From Deinococcus psychrotolerans (GTDB lineage Bacteria; Deinococcota; Deinococci; Deinococcales; Deinococcaceae): a stretch of 64,000 nucleotides of DNA. The position numbers were made by a program, and so were the translations under genes. The DNA lies in NCBI RefSeq assembly GCF_003860465.1, contig NZ_CP034183.1:1371001-1435000 (forward strand), in the 5' to 3' direction. Below, one piece after another: positions 1 through 8,547 of the stretch (within the stretch, counting starts at the first letter, position 1; each line of letters starts with the position of its first letter). Under the pieces are notes generated by a model. The model was not told the origin of the DNA. It did no database searches and worked only from the letters and a program-made list of their open reading frames with translations.

Positions 1-1394
1 TCTAGGAGCCATTCACGGATCATCGGCTCGAAGACCCGGCCCGCCTTGCGCTCGGCGCTGAGTTTTTCCAGCTCGGCGGCCAGATTCAGGCTGGCCACCG
101 GATCGCCGCCGTAGAGCCACGGATTGACCACCGCGAACAGCATCTTGAGAGCGTAGGGCGTGCCCGCGTTGCTCACCTCGCGCTGGGCGATCTCGAACTG
201 GTGCAGGGCGCTGTCGATCAGGGCGTCATCTAAACCCTCGCGCTCGATCTGGGCCAGCGTGTCGAGCACCAGCGCTTCCACCTTGCCCGCGTTCTCGGCG
301 CTCAGCCCCTTGAGGCCCGCCCCGAAGGCCGCCTCGCGGAAGTTGTCGCTGTAGCCGCTGCCGTCGGCCAGAGCGCTGCCCAGTCCCGAATCGATCAGCG
401 GCTTGTAGAGCGGAGCCGCCGGATTGCCCAGCAGCACCTCGCTCAGCACGCTCCATTTGAGGTTGTCGTAGGCCTGATAGGTCGGCGTCACTTTCCAGGC
501 CACCACCACCTGCGCCCCGCGTTCGGTGTCGCTGGACGGGTAATGCACTTCCGTTCGGCGCGGAGACTCGAAGTTGGCCTGATCGGGAATGCGGACGTCC
601 AGTACGTTCGGCTCAAACTGGCTCATCACGTCACGCTCGATGGTCGCCAGCAGCTCGGCGAGCGGCATCTGGCCGTAGCTGTAGAAAAAGGCGTTGGACG
701 GGTGGTAGTGGGCCGCGTGGAAGGCTTTGAGGTCTTCGTACGTCAGATCGGGAATGTTGGCCGGTTCGCCGCCAGAGTTGTTGGCGTAGGTCAGATCAGG
801 GTACAGAGCCTTGCCCAGCGCTTTGTAGAGCACCGCGCCCGCGCTGGCCATCGCGCCTTTCATCTCGTTATAGACCACGCCCTGCATTTTGAGTTCGGAC
901 TTCGGGTCGGCGGGATCGGCATTCTCGAAACGGTGGCCGTCGCGCAGAAAGCTGAAGCGGGTCATGCGCGGGAAGAAAGCAGCGTCGAGGTAAATGCTCA
1001 GCAGGTTCTTGAAATCGCTGGGGTTGCGCGTGGAAAACAAATAAGTCGTCCAGTCGGCTGCCGTCATGGCGTTCATGAAGGTGTTGAGTGAGCGCGGGAT
1101 CATGGCAAAAAACGGATCGGACACCGGATAGTTTTTAGAACCCATCAGGGCGATGTGCTCCAGGATGTGCGGCACGCCGGTGCTGTCTTTGGGCACGGTG
1201 GGAAAGGTCACGGCGAATCCGGCGTTCTCGTCGGCGCGGGCAATGTGAATGTGGCGGCTGCCGAGTTCGTGGCGCAGTTGGATATAGGTGGACGCCGTGT
1301 CGGGCAGGCTTTCCACGCGCTCAACGGTGTAGCGGCCCAGTTGGTCGCCGACTTTGGGAAGGGTTTCTAAGCGGCCCTGTTCTGAGATGGTCAT
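1..1394 (-). CDS. M16C metalloprotease (PreP/insulinase family), 3' end outside window
   Basis: Zinc peptidase of the presequence-protease branch of family M16, which degrades peptides in a closed chamber. About 464 N-terminal residues are inside the window; family members are usually near 950-1000 residues, so roughly half is missing. The inverted zinc motif HILEH lies at residues 76-80, followed by the GSKNYP segment typical of the family. No signal peptide is visible, so it is probably cytoplasmic. The ATG is at 1394-1392; a TAGACT -10 box (1407-1402) ends 7 nt before it with no Shine-Dalgarno sequence, suggesting a leaderless mRNA. It diverges from ruvA. The frame is open to the window edge. 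Confidence 0.85.
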   Translation of the reverse strand, partial: MTISEQGRLETLPKVGDQLGRYTVERVESLPDTASTYIQLRHELGSRHIHIARADENAGFAVTFPTVPKDSTGVPHILEHIALMGSKNYPVSDPFFAMIPRSLNTFMNAMTAADWTTYLFSTRNPSDFKNLLSIYLDAAFFPRMTRFSFLRDGHRFENADPADPKSELKMQGVVYNEMKGAMASAGAVLYKALGKALYPDLTYANNSGGEPANIPDLTYEDLKAFHAAHYHPSNAFFYSYGQMPLAELLATIERDVMSQFEPNVLDVRIPDQANFESPRRTEVHYPSSDTERGAQVVVAWKVTPTYQAYDNLKWSVLSEVLLGNPAAPLYKPLIDSGLGSALADGSGYSDNFREAAFGAGLKGLSAENAGKVEALVLDTLAQIEREGLDDALIDSALHQFEIAQREVSNAGTPYALKMLFAVVNPWLYGGDPVASLNLAAELEKLSAERKAGRVFEPMIREWLL

Positions 1395-1537
1395 GGCGCA
1401 AAGTCTAGCGCCGTGGCAAGGTGGTGAAGGTGGGTTTGGCTGCTGGACTGCCGCCAGCCGACCGGGTGAATTGCGCCTGCTCAGATTGGTTCACATACAC
1501 CCGTCCTGACCCCCCCTTCCGCTCTACACTAATTTCC

Positions 1538-2131
1538 ATGATTGCTTTCCTCTCCGGCGTGGTGCGCGAAGTGCGCGAACACAGCGCCATAGTGCTTACC
1601 GGCGGCGTCGGCTACGAAGTGCTGTGTCCCGCTTCTACCCTCGCCAAACTCAAAGTAGGCGACGTGGCCGAACTCCACACCCGCTTGGTGGTGCGCGAAG
1701 ACGCTTGGACGCTGTTCGGTTTTTCCGAGACCGACAGCCTCAAGCTGTTTGAGCTGCTGACCAGCGTGACTGGCGTGGGGCCAAAGCTGGGGCTGGCGCT
1801 GCTGTCGGCCATGCCAGTTTCGGCACTGGCTCAGGGACTGCTCAGCGGCGACAGCAAGCTGCTTTCCAGCGTGTCCGGCGTGGGCAAAAAGACCGCCGAG
1901 CGCCTGGTATTAGAACTTCAAAACAAGGTGCCGGAACACCTCGCTGCGCCCACGGTGGGCGGCAAGCGGCAGCGGGTCATCAGCACAGCGGGGCAGGACG
2001 CGGTGGAAGCGCTGCTGGCGCTGGGCTTCCGCGACGCGCAGGTGCGTTCGGTGGTCTCGGAACTCCTGGCCAGCGATTCTGAGCAAAGCGCCGACCAACT
2101 CATTCGCAAAAGTCTGGGCCGCTTGCGGTGA
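1538..2131 (+). CDS. ruvA: Holliday junction DNA helicase subunit RuvA
   Basis: RuvA binds Holliday junctions as a tetramer and loads RuvB for branch migration. The 197-residue length is normal. The N-terminal OB domain covers about residues 1-62. Two helix-hairpin-helix motifs are visible, VTGVGPK near 77-83 and VSGVGKK near 112-118. The C-terminal RuvB-binding domain follows about 150-197. The in-frame region upstream (from 1421) reads non-homologous residues, and a TACACT -10 box (1524-1529) ends 8 nt before this ATG, so the start at 1538 and a leaderless transcript are favoured. The stop overlaps the next start (GTGA), so ltrA is translationally coupled. ruvB and ruvC are not in the window. 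Confidence 0.97.
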   Translation: MIAFLSGVVREVREHSAIVLTGGVGYEVLCPASTLAKLKVGDVAELHTRLVVREDAWTLFGFSETDSLKLFELLTSVTGVGPKLGLALLSAMPVSALAQGLLSGDSKLLSSVSGVGKKTAERLVLELQNKVPEHLAAPTVGGKRQRVISTAGQDAVEALLALGFRDAQVRSVVSELLASDSEQSADQLIRKSLGRLR

Positions 2132-3423
2132 GTTCGGCTGCCGCCGATTCACCCGACGCCGACCCCTTAGCCAACTCTTCAGCCAGTACCGCCACCGACG
2201 TGGCCGCCGAAAACAAATCGCCGCAGCAAGAGCAGCGGGCCACCTGGCTGGAACTGTTTTTCGATTTGATCTTCGTGACCGCCTTCGACCAGCTCGCCAA
2301 GCGCTTCAGCGACGACGACACCCTGCGCGGCTTCAGCACTTTCGCGCTGATGTTCGTGGCGGTGTGGTGGGCCTGGGTGGGCAACACCCTCTTCGCGGGG
2401 CGCTACGGCAATCAGGAGCGCCCCTACCGCTGGGGCACGGCGCTGCAACTGCTCAGTATGGGCGGCCTCGCTTTGGGGGTGCTGGGCGACTTGCGCGACG
2501 TGGGGGCTTTTTTCAGCGTGGTGTTTGCCGTCAACCGGTTCATTCTGGTGGGCATGTACGCTTTTCAGGCCAGGTCGTCTGACAGCCCTGAACTGGCCTA
2601 CACCCAGATACGCACCTTCGGGCTGAGCGCCGTCGTGTGGCTGGGCTCGGCATGGTTGCCGCCCGGCTGGCAGCAGGTCGCCTGGGGCAGCGCCGTGGGC
2701 ATAGACGCGCTGGCCTCGCTGGTTTCGCGGCGGGTGCAGGGCCAGAACCTGCCACACCCCGAGCACCTGCCGGAGCGCGTCGGGCTGCTGACCATCATCT
2801 CGCTCGGGGCGGTGATTACCGAAATCGTGGCGGGCACGGGCAATAAGCCGCTCAGTTTCGTGGATCAGCTTCCGGCGGCCCTCTCGCTGCTGCTGAGTCT
2901 GGCCCTCTTCAAGCTCTACTTTGACGAAGCCCGCGACCTGCCGGTGCTGCTGGCCCACCGCGACGGGCGGGTGGGTACGCTGCTGGTGTGGCTCTACAGC
3001 CATTTGCCGCTGACCTTGGCGCTGACCGCGCTGGGCGTCGGCATCGGCCACGGCATCGCGCACGAGGGTAAAGAAGCCGACCAAGTTGAGCGGATCACCG
3101 TAGGCCTGTCCCTGACGGCGATTTTCGTCAACCTGGCAACGCTGCGTTTCGTGACCCAGCACGCGCTGGGCAAACTGCGAATGGATTTGAGCGTTTGGGC
3201 GCTCCTGCTCAGCAGCGCGGCCATGCTGGGCCTGATGTTCGCGCCGCTGGGGACTTTGCCTTATCAGGCCGCGACCCTCGCGGTGTGCGGCGCGGCCCTG
3301 ATTGCCGTTTGGCGCGACCCTGCCCGGCGCTTTCTCAGCCGAACCGAGGAAGCGGTGACCGAGGAGATTCACCAAGCCGGTGACCGCTCCGATGACGAAC
3401 AGCCGCCCACACCGCGAACCTGA
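2128..3423 (+). CDS. ltrA: LtrA family membrane protein (low temperature requirement)
   Basis: This 431-residue polytopic protein belongs to the bacterial LtrA family, first linked to growth of Listeria in the cold; its biochemical role is not established. The family signature WLELFFDLIFVTAFDQLA lies near residues 37-54, after a Ser/Ala-rich N-terminus. Around ten to twelve hydrophobic segments follow, and the last 30 residues are charged and probably cytoplasmic. The GTG start overlaps the ruvA stop. The pairing with ruvA may be only transcriptional; nothing in the sequence suggests a repair role. Confidence 0.85.
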   Translation: MSSAAADSPDADPLANSSASTATDVAAENKSPQQEQRATWLELFFDLIFVTAFDQLAKRFSDDDTLRGFSTFALMFVAVWWAWVGNTLFAGRYGNQERPYRWGTALQLLSMGGLALGVLGDLRDVGAFFSVVFAVNRFILVGMYAFQARSSDSPELAYTQIRTFGLSAVVWLGSAWLPPGWQQVAWGSAVGIDALASLVSRRVQGQNLPHPEHLPERVGLLTIISLGAVITEIVAGTGNKPLSFVDQLPAALSLLLSLALFKLYFDEARDLPVLLAHRDGRVGTLLVWLYSHLPLTLALTALGVGIGHGIAHEGKEADQVERITVGLSLTAIFVNLATLRFVTQHALGKLRMDLSVWALLLSSAAMLGLMFAPLGTLPYQAATLAVCGAALIAVWRDPARRFLSRTEEAVTEEIHQAGDRSDDEQPPTPRT

Positions 3424-3552
3424 AACTGCAACTCTAAAGTAAGGTTAAATGTCACCTTCACGCCGCGCTGGAACGCGCTTTTTCACTTTGAACCTAGAAT
3501 GTTGCCCACGCTTCACAGACGCCGCCCCCCATTTTGCCGCTAGCGTGCGGGC

Positions 3553-4578
3553 ATGACCCAAAACTCAGGCATTCAAAACTCAAACGCCCTGCCCGCCACC
3601 TTCCGCGCCCTGCTGCTCACCAAAGACGGCGACGCGGTGAGCGCCAACGTCACCGACGTGTCCAGTCAGGATTTGCCTGCCGGCGAGGTGACGGTAAAAG
3701 TGGACGCGTCCGACCTGAACTACAAAGACGGGCTGGCGATTTTGGGCAAGCTGGGCATCCGCACCTATCCGATGGTGCCGGGCATCGACTTTGCCGGAAC
3801 GGTGCTCGACAGCTCGGACTCACGCTATCAGGCGGGCGACGCCGTGACCCTGACCGGCTGGGGCGTGGGCGAGCGGCACTGGGGCGGCTACGCTGAACTG
3901 GCCCGTGTCAAAGCCGACTGGCTGGTCAAAACGCCCGAACGTTTCAGCGCCGCCGAAGCGATGGCGGTGGGCACAGCGGGACTGACTGCCATGCTGTGCG
4001 TGATGGCCTTAGAAGACGCGGGCCTTAAACCGGAAGATGGCGAGGTGCTGGTCACGGGCGCGGCAGGCGGGGTGGGCAGCGTGGCCGTCAGTTTGCTGGC
4101 CGCACGCGGCTACCGCGTCACCGCTGCCACAGGCAGGGCCGAAACCGAGGGCGAGTACCTGCGCGGGCTGGGCGCATCCGAGTTGCTTGACCGCCATGAG
4201 CTGAGCGCCCTCAAAAAGCCGCTGGAAAAAGAGCGCTGGGCGGCGGCGGTGGACGTGGCAGGCGGCGCGACGCTGGCAGGCGTGCTGGCCAGCACCAAGT
4301 ACGGCGGCCACGTGGCGGCCTGCGGACTGGCCGACAGCGCCAGCCTGACGACCTCGGTGCTGCCCTTTATTTTAAGAAACGTCACACTGCACGGCGTGGA
4401 CAGCGTGCAGTGCCCCGCGCCTCAGCGCCAGCGGGCTTGGGACAGGCTGGCCGCCGAGCTACCTGAAAAGCTGCTTAAGGACGGCGTGCAGATGGCCAAG
4501 CTGGAAGACCTGCCGCGACTGGCGACGGAGATTCTGGCCGGGCAGGTGCGGGGCCGCACGGTGATCAAGCTGAGTTGA
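3553..4578 (+). CDS. acuI: AcuI/YhdH-type acryloyl-CoA reductase (MDR family)
   Basis: Zinc-free medium-chain oxidoreductase of 341 residues that matches the YhdH/AcuI group, NADPH-dependent reductases that convert acryloyl-CoA to propanoyl-CoA. The N-terminal GroES-like part contains DLNYKDGLAILGKLG and the PGIDFAGTV segment. The nucleotide-binding glycine motif is GAAGGVGSVAV near residue 170. The C-terminal QCPAPQRQRAW stretch is typical of YhdH. A TAGCGT box (3541-3546) ends 6 nt before the ATG, consistent with a leaderless start. It stands alone between ltrA and an SDR gene. The exact substrate here is inferred from the family. Confidence 0.85.
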   Translation: MTQNSGIQNSNALPATFRALLLTKDGDAVSANVTDVSSQDLPAGEVTVKVDASDLNYKDGLAILGKLGIRTYPMVPGIDFAGTVLDSSDSRYQAGDAVTLTGWGVGERHWGGYAELARVKADWLVKTPERFSAAEAMAVGTAGLTAMLCVMALEDAGLKPEDGEVLVTGAAGGVGSVAVSLLAARGYRVTAATGRAETEGEYLRGLGASELLDRHELSALKKPLEKERWAAAVDVAGGATLAGVLASTKYGGHVAACGLADSASLTTSVLPFILRNVTLHGVDSVQCPAPQRQRAWDRLAAELPEKLLKDGVQMAKLEDLPRLATEILAGQVRGRTVIKLS

Positions 4579-4705
4579 GTGAGCTGTAAAATGAGGGCTG
4601 AGAGCAGGTTGAGGCTTTCAGTCTCCGGCCCAGCATTCAGAACTGAGGAGCCATAAGCGCGAAACCCTACGGTCACGCGGGGCTTTGTTGTGTTGAATTG
4701 AGGGC

Positions 4706-5329
4706 ATGACCACGCTTATTCTCGGCGCAACTGGCGGCATCGGCTCGGCTCTCGTTCAAAGTTGGCCTGACAACGAGCTTTATCTCAGCGGGCGCGACGA
4801 AGTCAAGCTCCAAGCGTTGGCCCAACCGCTCAATGCAAAGGCCCTCAAAGTAGATGTCGGCTTTGAAAGTCAGGTCAGCAAGCTCTTCGGGGAGCTTCCA
4901 GACAACCTAGACACCATCGTCTATGCAGCGGGGTCGGCTTACCCGGAAGCGCTGGCGAGTGCCAAAGCTGAAAGCGTGCGCCACGTCTGGAACGCCAATT
5001 ATTTTGGGCTGCTGTGGACACTCAAGTACGGGCTGCCTAAATTGGCCTCGGGCGGGCGGCTGTACGTCATCGGCGCACGCGAAGACCTGACCACCGCGAG
5101 GGGATTTTCGCAGTACGCGGCCAGCAAGGCGGCGGTGGCGCGGCTGCTGACCATTACCCGCCTGGAAGCACGCGGCAAAACGCTGACACTGGTGCTGCCG
5201 CCCGCCGTGGACACGGGGCTGTGGGCGCAGGTCGGCAAGGTGCCCAAAGGCGCAGTGACGCCGCAAGTGGTGGCCGAGGCGATAGTGGCCGACCGCAGCG
5301 GAGCAGGACAGGAGGAGCTGCGCGTCTGA
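4706..5329 (+). CDS. Short-chain dehydrogenase/reductase
   Basis: A compact SDR of 207 residues. The cofactor motif GATGGIGSAL lies near residues 7-16 and the catalytic YAASKAAV (Tyr-x-x-x-Lys) near residues 137-144; a Gly/Ser-rich strand precedes it. The protein is shorter than classical SDRs (about 250), with a shortened C-terminal substrate loop. The start is preceded by GAGGGC directly before the ATG. It converges with the SMR pair. The substrate cannot be predicted from sequence. Confidence 0.8.
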   Translation: MTTLILGATGGIGSALVQSWPDNELYLSGRDEVKLQALAQPLNAKALKVDVGFESQVSKLFGELPDNLDTIVYAAGSAYPEALASAKAESVRHVWNANYFGLLWTLKYGLPKLASGGRLYVIGAREDLTTARGFSQYAASKAAVARLLTITRLEARGKTLTLVLPPAVDTGLWAQVGKVPKGAVTPQVVAEAIVADRSGAGQEELRV

Positions 5330-5336
5330 ATCGATT

Positions 5337-5684
5337 TCAGGCCTGAGCGTCTTTGCTGCTGCTCGACAGCTTCAGGCCGATCAGCGCCGCGACAAGTACG
5401 CCCAGCAGGGCCAGCCGCAGTGGGCTGAGGCTCTCGCCGAACATCAAGCTGCCGACCGCGACTGCGCCCACCGAGCCGATGCCCGTCCAGATGGCGTAGG
5501 CCGTGCCCAGCGGAATGGTTTTGAGGGCGCGGGCGAGGAAGTCGAAGCTGAAATAAGCGCAGACCAAAAAGAGATACAGGAACTGCGGGCGGGTCTGCTC
5601 CAGCTTCAGAGCGGTGGCAAAACCGATTTCGAGGAGGCCCGCCAGCACCAGCCAGTGCCACCCTGTCCAGCGCGGGCCACTCAC
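5337..5684 (-). CDS. SMR family efflux transporter, subunit B of a pair
   Basis: A four-helix small multidrug resistance protein of 115 residues. The membrane-embedded glutamate that couples proton and substrate binding is present (Glu19, in the first helix motif LAGLLEIGF). The YAIWTGIG segment of the third helix is also conserved. Its start overlaps the stop of the upstream SMR gene (ATGA, 5681-5684). Paired SMR genes typically form heterodimers in which both subunits are needed; EbrAB and YkkCD are examples. Substrates may be quaternary amines or guanidinium compounds. Confidence 0.88.
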   Translation of the reverse strand: MSGPRWTGWHWLVLAGLLEIGFATALKLEQTRPQFLYLFLVCAYFSFDFLARALKTIPLGTAYAIWTGIGSVGAVAVGSLMFGESLSPLRLALLGVLVAALIGLKLSSSSKDAQA

Positions 5685-5995
5685 GGCACCACCCGCAGCC
5701 CGATGATCGCCAGCACCACCGTGCCGAGCAGCCCCAACCGCAGCGGCGTGGCCTCTTCCTTAAAGAACATGAAGCCGATGATCGCCGTGCCCACTGCACC
5801 GATCCCCGTCCAGACCGCGTAGACCGTGCCGAGCGGCAGCGTCTTGAGCGCCTGACTCATCAAACTGAAGCTGGCGATGGTGAACACCAGAAATAGCACA
5901 CTCGGCCAAATTTTCTTGAAGCCGTCGCTCAGCTTGAGGCAAGTCGTGAAGCCGATCTCGCACAGCCCAGCCAGCACCAATACCGTCCATCCCAT
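5681..5995 (-). CDS. SMR family efflux transporter, subunit A of a pair
   Basis: First gene of the twin SMR operon, 104 residues, four predicted helices. The essential glutamate is Glu13 in LAGLCEIGF, and YAVWTGIGAVG marks the third helix. AAGGGAG upstream of the ATG gives a good ribosome binding site. The gene diverges from a TetR regulator at 6068, and the 72-bp gap carries two palindromes. The likely model is substrate-induced derepression of an efflux pair, inferred from gene order and the sites rather than shown. Confidence 0.9.
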   Translation of the reverse strand: MGWTVLVLAGLCEIGFTTCLKLSDGFKKIWPSVLFLVFTIASFSLMSQALKTLPLGTVYAVWTGIGAVGTAIIGFMFFKEEATPLRLGLLGTVVLAIIGLRVVP

Positions 5996-6011
5996 TCTTG
6001 AGCTCCCTTTA

Positions 6012-6027
6012 TAGCATGTTCTTGCTA
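6012..6027. promoter_or_regulatory. Putative TetR operator O1
   Basis: An imperfect 16-bp inverted repeat, TAGCA-n6-TGCTA, lies 17 bp upstream of the SMR start. It shares its arms with O2, whose centre is 30 bp away (about three helical turns). It is a likely binding site for the regulator encoded at 6068. Confidence 0.6.
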
Positions 6028-6041
6028 AATCCCACTTTTAA

Positions 6042-6057
6042 TAGCACGCGTGTGCTA
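6042..6057. promoter_or_regulatory. Putative TetR operator O2
   Basis: A perfect 16-bp palindrome, TAGCACGCGTGTGCTA, ends 10 bp before the tetR start. With O1 it would let one regulator control both the efflux pair and itself. The assignment rests on symmetry, duplication and position. Confidence 0.65.
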
Positions 6058-6067
6058 AAAAGACAAG

Positions 6068-6673
6068 ATGCCCCGTATTGTCGATCATGATCAGCGCCGC
6101 CGCGAACTGGCCGAAACCGTCTGGGCACTGGTGCGCGAACACGGCGTGGCGGGCGTCAGCCTGAGACAGATCACCGAGCGTTCCGGCTGGTCGAGTGGCG
6201 CGATCAGGCATTATCTGCCGCACCGAGAAGCGATCCTGATGTTTGCCGCGCAGCACATCGCCCAGCGCATCGAAGCGCGGATGCTGGGGCTGCGGCGCAC
6301 CGCAGACGTACTGGGCGACTTCCTGAATCTGCTGCGTGAGGTGCTGCCGCTCGACAGCGAGCGCCGCGCCGAATCGCAGGTCTGGCTGGCCTTTGTCGGC
6401 CTGAGCATCAGCGATCCGGGTCTGGCCGATACTCAGGGGGTGGCCTACCGCGCCCTGAGTGAGGTCTTTCGGGAAGTTTTTGAAGGGTTCGCCGAGTTGG
6501 GCTGCTTGAATCACCCGGCCCCTGAGAACGCCGCCCGCGAGATTCAGGCGCTGATCGACGGCCTGAATGTTCACTTGCTGCTGAATCAGATCACGCCCGA
6601 AGCTGCCTGGGCCACCGTGGAGACGCGCGTTCGGCAACTAATCCAGCCACCAACAGACCAAGAAACGACCTAG
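6068..6673 (+). CDS. TetR/AcrR family transcriptional regulator
   Basis: A repressor-type protein of 201 residues. The N-terminal helix-turn-helix is at about residues 25-47 (GVAGVSLRQITERSGWSSGAIRHYL). The C-terminal ligand domain resembles the BetI-like class (TetR_C_6). It is transcribed away from the SMR pair with two shared-arm palindromes between them. It probably senses a compound exported by the SMR pair; the ligand is unknown. Confidence 0.88.
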   Translation: MPRIVDHDQRRRELAETVWALVREHGVAGVSLRQITERSGWSSGAIRHYLPHREAILMFAAQHIAQRIEARMLGLRRTADVLGDFLNLLREVLPLDSERRAESQVWLAFVGLSISDPGLADTQGVAYRALSEVFREVFEGFAELGCLNHPAPENAAREIQALIDGLNVHLLLNQITPEAAWATVETRVRQLIQPPTDQETT

Positions 6674-6692
6674 AGAACCACTTTCTTCTGAC

Positions 6693-7583
6693 TCAGCCCG
6701 CGTCATTCAGCCCAGACTGACCCGCCCGCTGCGGCCAGTTGGCCACCAGCACGCCCATCAACGTCAGCGCCCCCGCGCTCAGTTCGCCGGGTGTGAAGCG
6801 CTCACCCAGCAGCCACACGGCCAGCCCGAAGGCCACCAGCGGCGAGAGGTTTTGCCAGATGCTGGTTCGGGCCGCGCCCAGCACCTGAATGCCGTTGCCC
6901 CAAGCCAAGTAAGCGAACACGTTGGAGAGCAGGCCCGACAGGGCAGCCAGCCCCCAGATCAGCGGCGGCGCGGAGAGCTGGCCCAGCGTCGGCAGCACCG
7001 GAATCAGCAGCGGCAATGTGCCGACCAGGGTGGCGAAGGTGACGGACGGCAACAGGCCCAGCCGCGCCACCAGGGGCCGGTTGGCGAGGGTGTAACCGGC
7101 CCAGGTCAGCGACGACAAGCCCAAAAAGCCCAGACCCAGCAGATTCAGCGTGCTGCCAGGTTCCAGCGTCTGTGCCAGCAGCCACAGCATGCCGCTGAGC
7201 GAAACGAGCACCCCCAGCACCTGAAGGCGGTTAGGCCGCTGACCCACCAAACTGCCCAGCAGCACCACCAAAATTGGCACCACTGCGTTGGCCAGCCCCG
7301 AAATCCCGGCAGGCGAGCGGTCGACGCCGATGACCGAGAAATTCTGGAACAGCGTGGTGCCGAGCAGCCCCGCGCCCACGACCCACAGCCAGTCTCTTAC
7401 ACTCCACTTCGGCCAGCCACTTCGCAGCAGCGTCAGCCCCAGCAGCACCAGAGACGCCGCCCCCAGCCGCAGGCCGATGGTCTGGCTGCGGGTAAAAAAG
7501 TCCAGCAGCACCTTGAGGGCCACCACATTGCCGCCCCAGATCAGTACCGTCAGGATGACCCCGAGGTAAGCGCGGGCGATCAT
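6693..7583 (-). CDS. EamA/DMT family transporter
   Basis: Ten-helix drug/metabolite transporter of 296 residues made of two EamA repeats, the first about residues 4-135 and the second about 148-285. TGGAGG stands before the ATG. It lies 36 bp downstream of purU on the same strand, so the two are probably cotranscribed. The substrate cannot be inferred; purine or one-carbon metabolites would be a guess from context. Confidence 0.87.
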   Translation of the reverse strand: MIARAYLGVILTVLIWGGNVVALKVLLDFFTRSQTIGLRLGAASLVLLGLTLLRSGWPKWSVRDWLWVVGAGLLGTTLFQNFSVIGVDRSPAGISGLANAVVPILVVLLGSLVGQRPNRLQVLGVLVSLSGMLWLLAQTLEPGSTLNLLGLGFLGLSSLTWAGYTLANRPLVARLGLLPSVTFATLVGTLPLLIPVLPTLGQLSAPPLIWGLAALSGLLSNVFAYLAWGNGIQVLGAARTSIWQNLSPLVAFGLAVWLLGERFTPGELSAGALTLMGVLVANWPQRAGQSGLNDAG

Positions 7584-7619
7584 GGGGCCTCCAGAGCGCG
7601 TTGCTCCATTTGCTCCGTG

Positions 7620-8510
7620 CTAGAACACCACCGTTTTGTTGCCCGACACCAGCACCCTATCTTCCAAGTGCGCTTTGACGGCGCGGGCCAAGACTTGGCG
7701 CTCCACGTCGCGGCCCAGCCGCATCAAGGTCTCGGGTGTTTCGCGGTGGTTCACGCGGGCCACGTCCTGCTCGATGATCGGCCCGGCGTCGAGTTCCTCG
7801 GTCACGTAGTGGGCGGTGGCCCCAACCAGCTTGACGCCACGCTGGAAGGCCGCCCGGTAGGGATTCGCGCCGATGAAGGCGGGCAGAAACGAGTGGTGAA
7901 TGTTGATGACCGGTACCGCGAGGCCGCGCAGCATCTCCCCCGACAGAATCTGCATATAGCGGGCCAGCACCACGAAGTCCACGCCCGCTTCACGGAACAG
8001 TCGCGCCTGCTCTTGCTCGGCCTCGGCTTTGTTGTCTTTGGTCACGCTGACTTGAGCAAACGGTACCCCGAACATCTCGGCGTCGCCGCACAGGGTCGCG
8101 TGGTTGCTGATCACCAGCGGAATTTCCACATCCAGCTCGCCCCGGCGCTTGCGAACCAGCAAGTCCAGAAAGCAGTGATCGTAGTTGCTGACCATAATGC
8201 CCATCCGCTTGGGCTGGGCGGTGTACCAGACGCGCCAGTTCATGTCAAACGGCTCGGCCACCTGCTGAGCAAAGGCCCGCTCGAACTGCTCTTTGGCGAG
8301 GTCTAAACCGTCAAGGTGAAACTCCATCCGCATAAAAAATTGCCCGCCCTGCGGATCGGTGGAATGCTGATCGGAGTGGATGATATTCGCGCCGTGATGG
8401 TGCAGAAACTGCGACACCGCCGCCACGATGCCTTTGCGGTCGGCGCAGGCGATGGTCAGGCGGGCGGTGTGGCGGGGATCGGTGCGGTCAAGACCTTGGG
8501 CCAGCGTCAT
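7620..8510 (-). CDS. purU: Formyltetrahydrofolate deformylase
   Basis: PurU hydrolyses 10-formyl-THF to formate and THF, balancing one-carbon units. An N-terminal ACT domain ([20 protein letters not shown]) senses glycine/methionine in homologues. The formyl-transferase-like catalytic domain carries [11 protein letters not shown] with the active-site Asn and His, and a downstream [11 protein letters not shown] segment with the Asp. The start at 8510 gives 296 residues, slightly above the usual 280-290. An upstream in-frame ATG at 8549 would overlap the divergent aminopeptidase start and is considered less likely. Confidence 0.93.
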   Translation of the reverse strand: MTLAQGLDRTDPRHTARLTIACADRKGIVAAVSQFLHHHGANIIHSDQHSTDPQGGQFFMRMEFHLDGLDLAKEQFERAFAQQVAEPFDMNWRVWYTAQPKRMGIMVSNYDHCFLDLLVRKRRGELDVEIPLVISNHATLCGDAEMFGVPFAQVSVTKDNKAEAEQEQARLFREAGVDFVVLARYMQILSGEMLRGLAVPVINIHHSFLPAFIGANPYRAAFQRGVKLVGATAHYVTEELDAGPIIEQDVARVNHRETPETLMRLGRDVERQVLARAVKAHLEDRVLVSGNKTVVF

Positions 8511-8547
8511 ATCGGCTGAGTTTAGCTCACGGGGGTATCTTTGAGGC

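Noticed and set aside
2179..3375. A 398-codon minus-strand frame opposite ltrA
   Set aside because: Composition (His/Gln/Arg/Gly) is that of an antisense frame; ltrA itself is clear.
3455..3490. Weak hairpin CGCGctggaaCGCG with T-run after ltrA
   Set aside because: Only four perfect pairs; too weak to call a terminator with confidence.
6852..8306. A long open plus-strand frame across eamA and purU
   Set aside because: It is antisense to two well-recognised proteins, reads Gln/His/Arg-rich low-complexity protein and has no start signal. Such shadows are common in G+C-rich genes.
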